A stretch of 64,000 nt of DNA from positions 1 to 64,000 of IMG/VR virus record IMGVR_UViG_3300042863_000147. One strand, written 5' to 3'. Below are positions 61,663 through 64,000 of this stretch, piece by piece; position 1 is the stretch's first letter, and every line of letters begins with the position of its first letter. The notes under the pieces were generated by a model. It was not told where the DNA came from. It searched no databases and saw only the letters and a program-made list of their open reading frames with translations. The translations under genes were made by a program, and so were the position numbers. The stretch comes from a virus.

Positions 61663-62514
61663 ATGCCAAATATTACAATACTACCCACTATTACTACAGC
61701 ATCAAATGAAACAACATTTGTTATTGTTGATAATAGACTCACTAGGAGAATGAGTTATTCAAACTTAAAGATACAAATATCTAGAGATCTTAAAGCTGAA
61801 GGATTTCAGGGCCCAACTGGATCAACTGGTACTAGCGGCACCAATGGTATTAATGGAATCGGTGTTCCGAGTGGCGGAAATACTGGACAAGTTCTTGCTA
61901 AGGCAAGTCAGGCTAATTTCACTACTACCTGGATAACATTAGCAGCGGTATCAACTACCGGAAACTATTCTTCTCTTATTGGGATACCAGCAGCATACAC
62001 TGCCACTAGCATTGATTCTTTCATCGATGTGGATACATCAACAGTTCCGCCGACTAACGGTCAAGCTCTATTATGGAGTTCTGGGAATAATAAATGGCAA
62101 CCGGCATCGGTTGGAGCCGGCATAGGGTTATCCACTAGGACAACGGCAGTTGGTAGTTCTGTATTAAGCCTATCTCCTGGCCAAACTTCAAATGGTCAAA
62201 TAGTAGGGTTTAAGTCTTATCTATTATCTAAAGTGACTACAGATTATCCTGCATGGGTTAGAATTTATACAGATGCTGCAAGTAGAACAAATGATTCAAC
62301 TAGGACAGAAGGTAACGATCCCCTTCCGGGTAGTGGAGTAATTGCAGAAGTGATTACTACAGCTGGATATTTAACTCAATTAATAACTCCGGGTGTGATA
62401 GGATTTAATAATGACACAGTGACTACTTCTACCATTTATGTTGCAGTTACAAATAAAGACTCAACTAGCAGAACTATTTCAACCACCTTGAGCATATTGC
62501 AATTGGAAGCCTAA
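61663..62514 (+). CDS. Fibre protein with short collagen-like segment (283 aa)
   Basis: Starts MPNITILPTITTASNETTFVIVDNRLTRRMSY, with GAAGGA before the ATG, one base after the gp7-like stop. Residues 49-69 are seven Gly-x-y triplets (GFQGPTGSTGTSGTNGING), a collagen-like trimer. Then come GVPSGGNTGQVLAKAS and NGQALLWSSGNNKWQPA, typical of phage fibres, and a C-terminal beta domain with AWVRIYTDAASRTNDSTRTEG. The order (attachment-like N-terminus, trimer stalk, head domain) suggests a small trimeric fibre attached to the baseplate. No receptor can be named. It is followed by the subtilase, with one base between stop and start. Confidence 0.8.
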   Translation: MPNITILPTITTASNETTFVIVDNRLTRRMSYSNLKIQISRDLKAEGFQGPTGSTGTSGTNGINGIGVPSGGNTGQVLAKASQANFTTTWITLAAVSTTGNYSSLIGIPAAYTATSIDSFIDVDTSTVPPTNGQALLWSSGNNKWQPASVGAGIGLSTRTTAVGSSVLSLSPGQTSNGQIVGFKSYLLSKVTTDYPAWVRIYTDAASRTNDSTRTEGNDPLPGSGVIAEVITTAGYLTQLITPGVIGFNNDTVTTSTIYVAVTNKDSTSRTISTTLSILQLEA

Positions 62515-62515
62515 A

Positions 62516-64000
62516 ATGCAAGAACACGAATATATCATAACATTACATAGATTTGAAGATTTAGATTCTTTCTATGAAGATATGGAAACTCCTGGCGGAA
62601 ATTTATATATTCCTAACAGAGCTATTGACGTTTCTGAGAGGAGACCGGTAAGTAGAAATACTCATTATCGACTAACAGACGAGGAAGCAGAATCTATTAG
62701 GATGGATCCTCGGGTAATGGCAGTTGAACTAACACTCGATGCACAAGGTATTATAATAGAACCGTCATGGACGCAGTCGGACACTGATTGGAACAAATCA
62801 GCATCAGTCTCCTCGTCTTATAAAAATTGGGGACTGCTGAGATGTGTTGAGGGACAGCAGAGGCCTAGTTGGGGTCTAAATGGTGTTACTGAGGTATCGG
62901 GAGAAATTAATGTAACTGCAAGCGGCAAAAATGTAGATATTGTAATAGTTGATGGACATATGAATCCTGGTCATCCGGAGTTTGCGGCAAATGTTGATGG
63001 TTCTGGGGGCACTAGAATTAAAGAGTTCAACTGGTTTTCCCTTAATCCTTTAGTAAGAGGTAGCGCACCGGGGACATATGTTTACACTCCGTATATTGAT
63101 GCTACGTATCCGGACGACAACGGTGACGGGTACTCTGATAGAACAATAGACAACGACCATGGCACACATGTTGCAGGGATAGCAGCTGGCAATACACAGG
63201 GCTGGGCACACGATTCTAACATATATAATATAAGTCCTTACAGTAATTCCCCGAGCACTACTCCGTTTTTTTTAGATTATATAAAAGGTTGGCATCAAAC
63301 TAAAGAAGTTAATCCGCTTACTGGAGTTAAGAATCCTACAATAACCAATCATAGTTACGCAATTGTTAGGGAAGTCTCGATAAGCACTATTGCTAGAGTT
63401 AGATATAGAGGTGCAATAATTGACGGACCATTTACATCTTCTCAATTATTAGGGTACGGAATTTATAACACTGGAGGAATTGCAAAAATAGCTGCACGGA
63501 ACACTGCGGTTGAGCAAGATCTAATTGACCTAATGAATGCAGGGATCATAGTTATAGGTGCTGCCGGCAATTTGTATTCTAAGATCAGCACTGAAACAGC
63601 ACTAGTAAATGATGACTATAATAATTACATCGAAACAACTGGCTTAGATTATTATTTCTATCTTAGAGGTACTATTACCGCAGTAACTGGCTCAATTTGC
63701 GTTGGTGCAATTGGAGCATCAATTGATGATTCTAAACTTGATTTTAGTAATTGCGGCCCGCGAGTTGATGTTTATGCACCTGGAAGACACGTCATGAGTG
63801 CTGTAAATTCTGCAATTGGAGTATTCTCAAATGACGCTCGTGACACGTTATACAGGGTATCTAAAAAAACTGGAACATCGATGGCCTCCCCTCAAGTAGC
63901 CGGAATTGTTGCATGTTTGGCAGAAACTTGGCCTACTATGAAACAGTCTCAAGTACTGACGTATGTGCAGTCTCGTGCAAAAACAAATCAAATTACAGCA
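62516..64000 (+). CDS. Subtilisin-like serine protease (S8), 3' end outside window
   Basis: The frame is open from the ATG at 62516 (GGAAG upstream) to the window edge, 495 codons. An N-terminal domain of about 85 residues (EYIITLHRFEDLDSFYED ... LTDEEAESIRMDPRVMAVEL) resembles the inhibitor-I9 propeptide of subtilases. The catalytic triad is complete: Asp146 in VIVDGHMNPGHPEF, His215 in NDHGTHVAGIAAG and Ser455 in GTSMASPQVAG. The oxyanion Asn is Asn352 in GAAGN. No signal peptide is seen, as expected for a virion or cytoplasmic protein. It is the gene after the collagen-like fibre in the baseplate unit, so a virion-borne protease acting on host surface protein or on a virion precursor is plausible. 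The C-terminal domains are unseen. Confidence 0.92.
   Translation, partial: MQEHEYIITLHRFEDLDSFYEDMETPGGNLYIPNRAIDVSERRPVSRNTHYRLTDEEAESIRMDPRVMAVELTLDAQGIIIEPSWTQSDTDWNKSASVSSSYKNWGLLRCVEGQQRPSWGLNGVTEVSGEINVTASGKNVDIVIVDGHMNPGHPEFAANVDGSGGTRIKEFNWFSLNPLVRGSAPGTYVYTPYIDATYPDDNGDGYSDRTIDNDHGTHVAGIAAGNTQGWAHDSNIYNISPYSNSPSTTPFFLDYIKGWHQTKEVNPLTGVKNPTITNHSYAIVREVSISTIARVRYRGAIIDGPFTSSQLLGYGIYNTGGIAKIAARNTAVEQDLIDLMNAGIIVIGAAGNLYSKISTETALVNDDYNNYIETTGLDYYFYLRGTITAVTGSICVGAIGASIDDSKLDFSNCGPRVDVYAPGRHVMSAVNSAIGVFSNDARDTLYRVSKKTGTSMASPQVAGIVACLAETWPTMKQSQVLTYVQSRAKTNQITA

Overview
The window is a 64 kb piece of the genome of a large, AT-rich, T4-like contractile-tailed phage (myovirus), almost entirely its virion-structure region. 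The evidence is recognisable T4-type proteins: portal gp20, prohead protease gp21, scaffold gp22, major capsid gp23, baseplate gp5/gp6/gp7/gp25/gp26, recombination pair gp46/gp47 and late sigma factor gp55. The very large fibre proteins with shared repeats resemble those of T4-like phages of aquatic bacteria. The host cannot be read from the sequence. Terminase, sheath, tube and neck genes are not in the window.

Layout. (1) 1-20564, minus strand: eight fibre/appendage genes, the leftmost cut by the window edge, and a small protein of unknown role. They share a GALxVxGGVGIGG module (about 23 copies in five genes), and two also carry a 66-bp tandem repeat. (2) 20629-29676, minus strand: the head cassette (tape measure, gp20, gp68-like, gp67-like, gp21, gp22, gp23 and a small post-capsid protein), with two clear rho-independent terminators after gp23 and after the post-capsid gene. 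(3) 29748-30844, plus strand: a two-gene island encoding gp26 and a gp51-like frame. The junction has the full architecture of a programmed -1 ribosomal frameshift. (4) 30841-36565, minus strand: gp55, gp47, gp46, two small basic proteins and a GIY-YIG protein, then a roughly 515-bp non-coding stretch dense in complementary helices (candidate structured RNA), then a repeat-bearing protein whose N-terminus looks like a capsid-targeting peptide. (5) 36670-64000, plus strand: the baseplate operon (tube initiator-like protein, gp53-like, hub, gp5 with a GH19-type lytic domain, gp25, gp6, and a 4571-residue gp7-like giant containing a beta-propeller), then a collagen-like fibre and a subtilisin-type protease cut by the right edge.

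How it works together. gp55 directs host RNA polymerase to late promoters. Several exact or one-mismatch copies of the T4 late box TATAAATA lie upstream of structural genes, whereas gp55 itself has a host-type promoter (TTGACA / TACAAT). gp22, gp67-like and gp68-like proteins build the prohead core on gp20; gp21 then matures it. The gp26/gp51 island sits divergently beside the tape measure gene, as expected if the pair acts like the G/GT tail assembly chaperones of other tailed phages. The baseplate operon supplies the hub, spike and wedges, and the left arm supplies the fibres.

The most notable items are the gp26/gp51 frameshift signal, the candidate large RNA at 31416-31880, the GH19 domain on gp5, the phage-encoded subtilase, and the beta-propeller inside the giant gp7.
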